Shown one piece after another: positions 7,460 to 8,482 of a stretch of DNA of 8,482 bases. The notes beneath the pieces are model-generated. The model ran no database searches and had not been told where the DNA came from. It saw nothing but the letters and a program-made list of their open reading frames with translations. This DNA comes from Paludibacter sp. (lineage in GTDB: Bacteria > Bacteroidota > Bacteroidia > Bacteroidales > Paludibacteraceae): positions 1-8,482 of the forward strand of contig JANJXE010000105.1 of assembly GCA_024709185.1 (NCBI GenBank). The letters run 5' to 3'. The first letter of the stretch is position 1, and each line of letters starts with the position of its first letter. Made by a program: the position numbers and the translations under genes.

Positions 7460-8295
7460 TGTATAACATCAATTAACCTTACATCTCCGCAAAAAACTGC
7501 GATACATCCCACAGTGGGTTCATCCCAGCTTTCGGCCGTCTGTAAAGTAGTAATATTGGCTATTTCAAAATATTCAAGTCTCAGACCTTCAATCGAATTT
7601 ATCCGGGATTCCACCCATGATTTTACTTCGAAAGGCGACTTGCCGGGGACAAAGGTACGACATTCGAATAAAACTTTCGATATTCCCGATGCAATTTCAC
7701 GTTGTTGAGATGTTAAACGTTCGTTACGACTGCTCATGGCTAGCCCGGAAGGTTCTCTGACAATAGGACAGGCAACAATTTCGACACCCATTTTCAGTAC
7801 AGAATTCATCCGTCGAATAATTGCCAGTTGTTGAAAATCTTTTTCGCCGAAATAAGCGCGGGTTGGTTGAACAAGATTGAAGAGTTTACTTACCACCTGC
7901 ACCACTCCGTTGAAATGTCCGGGGCGAAAACGACCTTCCATCACCTGGTCGAGTCCGGCAAAATCGAATTCAAAAGGGTTGCTCAGTTCATCGGGAGTAT
8001 ACATTGCGGCAACTTCAGGGGCAAATACCAACGAACAACCCACCTTCTGCAACAATTCCGCATCGCGGGTAAGGTTTCGGGGGTATTTTTCCAGATCCGA
8101 CTTATTGTTAAACTGGGTTGGATTCACAAAAACACTAACTACGGAAAAGTCATTTTCGCGAACCGAACGTTGCACCAGCGTAAGGTGACCTTCGTGAAGT
8201 GCTCCCATGGTAGGCACAAAACCTACTGTCAGCTGTTTATCCCGCAACGATTGCAGGATTTCGCGCAATTCATCAACTGAAGTTACTAACTGCAT
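7450..8295 (-). CDS. panC: Pantothenate synthetase
   Basis: PanC condenses pantoate with beta-alanine using ATP by way of a pantoyl-adenylate. The 281-aa protein carries [10 protein letters not shown] with the nucleotide-binding His34 and His37, FVNPTQF (56-62), [12 protein letters not shown] (120-131), GEKDFQQL (150-157) and a KMSKS-like AMSSRN (186-191). The ATG at 8295 aligns best with the usual family start (MxxV, then the first helix). An ATG at 8304 would add three residues (MVI), and an upstream in-frame TTG at 8337 is rejected because it overlaps the promoter element. The gene is first in a minus-strand run with panD and hisH, overlapping panD by 10 nt. PanB, the pantoate-forming enzyme, is not in the window. 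Confidence 0.96.
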   Translation of the reverse strand: MQLVTSVDELREILQSLRDKQLTVGFVPTMGALHEGHLTLVQRSVRENDFSVVSVFVNPTQFNNKSDLEKYPRNLTRDAELLQKVGCSLVFAPEVAAMYTPDELSNPFEFDFAGLDQVMEGRFRPGHFNGVVQVVSKLFNLVQPTRAYFGEKDFQQLAIIRRMNSVLKMGVEIVACPIVREPSGLAMSSRNERLTSQQREIASGISKVLFECRTFVPGKSPFEVKSWVESRINSIEGLRLEYFEIANITTLQTAESWDEPTVGCIAVFCGDVRLIDVIQCS

Positions 8296-8317
8296 GATTA
8301 CCATGATTTGAATTAAA

Positions 8318-8334
8318 CACTCAAAAAAAGAGTG
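8318..8334. repeat. Inverted repeat over the predicted panC transcription start
   Basis: CACTC-AAAAAAA-GAGTG is a perfect 5-bp inverted repeat around an A7 tract, directly beside the panC -7 element. The predicted transcription start near 8328 falls within it, so it is better placed as an operator-like DNA site than as an mRNA hairpin. It could be chance. Confidence 0.25.
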
Positions 8335-8342
8335 CAAAAATA
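8335..8342 (-). promoter_or_regulatory. Bacteroidota -7 promoter element for panC-panD-hisH
   Basis: The minus strand reads TATTTTTG, an exact TAnnTTTG match, with a TTTC (8364-8361) 18 bp upstream as a degenerate -33 box. Transcription would start near 8328, about 33 nt before the panC ATG. Confidence 0.55.
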
Positions 8343-8393
8343 CAAAAACTTATCGGGATAGAAACACCCTGTCTGAAAATCAAAATTATTTCG

Positions 8394-8401
8394 TACCTTT
8401 G
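8394..8401 (+). promoter_or_regulatory. Bacteroidota -7 promoter element for the right-edge gene
   Basis: TACCTTTG matches TAnnTTTG exactly, with TCTG (8372-8375) 18 bp upstream as a 3-of-4 match to the -33 TTTG. The start would be near 8408, about 16 nt before the ATG at 8424. Confidence 0.6.
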
Positions 8402-8423
8402 CAATAGATTTCATATATATTGC

Positions 8424-8482
8424 ATGAAAAAAGTTAACAAAGTACTTTACATTTCGCAGGAAATATTCCCTTACTTACCTTC
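8424..8482 (+). CDS. GT5-type glycogen/starch synthase-like protein, N-terminal fragment
   Basis: Only 19 complete codons are in the window. They read MKKVNKVLYISQEIFPYLP, followed by a Ser codon cut at its third base. The pattern KVLYISQEIxPYLP resembles the start of the Bacteroidota glycogen/starch synthase family (GT5, GlgA N-terminal domain), in which this first strand and loop bind the nucleotide sugar. From memory, many members in this phylum are short proteins of about 270 aa with only the N-terminal GT5 half; which form this is cannot be seen. A good promoter lies just upstream, and the gene is divergent from panC, an arrangement I recall from other Bacteroidota. The family call rests on a short stretch. 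Confidence 0.65.
   Translation, partial: MKKVNKVLYISQEIFPYLP

Noticed and set aside
7828..8280. 150-codon open frame on the plus strand opposite panC
   Set aside because: It is fully antisense to a well-supported panC, shows no recognisable domain and no promoter of its own; it reads as a shadow of panC codon usage.
8296..8337. In-frame TTG start at 8337 extending panC by 14 residues
   Set aside because: It overlaps the -7 element and the inverted repeat at the predicted transcription start; the extra residues do not resemble PanC.

Overview
The window looks like a chromosomal segment of a member of the Bacteroidota (Bacteroidales or a near relative). Three things point there. Several gene starts are preceded by the group's TAnnTTTG -7 promoter element, and no convincing Shine-Dalgarno sequence is seen. 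A Spi-type C10 protease with a signal peptide is present. A eukaryote-like GT3 glycogen synthase sits beside a DUF3417-type alpha-glucan phosphorylase, an arrangement I recall from Bacteroides. G+C is moderate and almost all of the window is coding.

Layout. (1) 1-704, minus strand: the N-terminal 234 codons of a secreted C10 (streptopain-like) cysteine protease that runs off the left edge. (2) 705-881: a divergent intergenic region with a -7 element for each side. (3) 882-2528, plus: GT3 glycogen synthase. (4) 2529-2739: a 211-bp gap holding a LacI/PurR-like palindrome, a second small inverted repeat, a clear -7 element and a long leader. (5) 2740-5301, plus: alpha-glucan phosphorylase GlgP. 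(6) 5302-6432, minus: tgt, whose stop codon abuts the glgP stop with no spacer. (7) 6507-8295, minus, transcribed right to left: panC, panD and hisH, chained by overlaps of 10 and 4 nt, then a 74-nt gap to tgt. (8) 8296-8423: a divergent intergenic region with two back-to-back promoters. (9) 8424-8482, plus: the first 19 codons of a GT5-type glycogen/starch synthase-like protein.

How the genes fit together. The GT3 synthase extends alpha-1,4-glucan and GlgP degrades it to glucose-1-phosphate, so 882-5301 is a glycogen turnover pair. The right-edge gene probably belongs to the same metabolism. panC and panD make pantothenate precursors for coenzyme A. hisH supplies ammonia to the HisF half of imidazole-glycerol-phosphate synthase, and hisF is not in the window. 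tgt modifies tRNA wobble guanine.

I see no obvious new system, mobile element, CRISPR array or RNA gene. The points worth a second look are the absence of all three zinc-ligand cysteines in Tgt, hisH translationally coupled to panD away from other his genes, the lack of the G6P-sensing arginine cluster in the GT3 synthase, and the LacI-like operator with a long leader in front of glgP.
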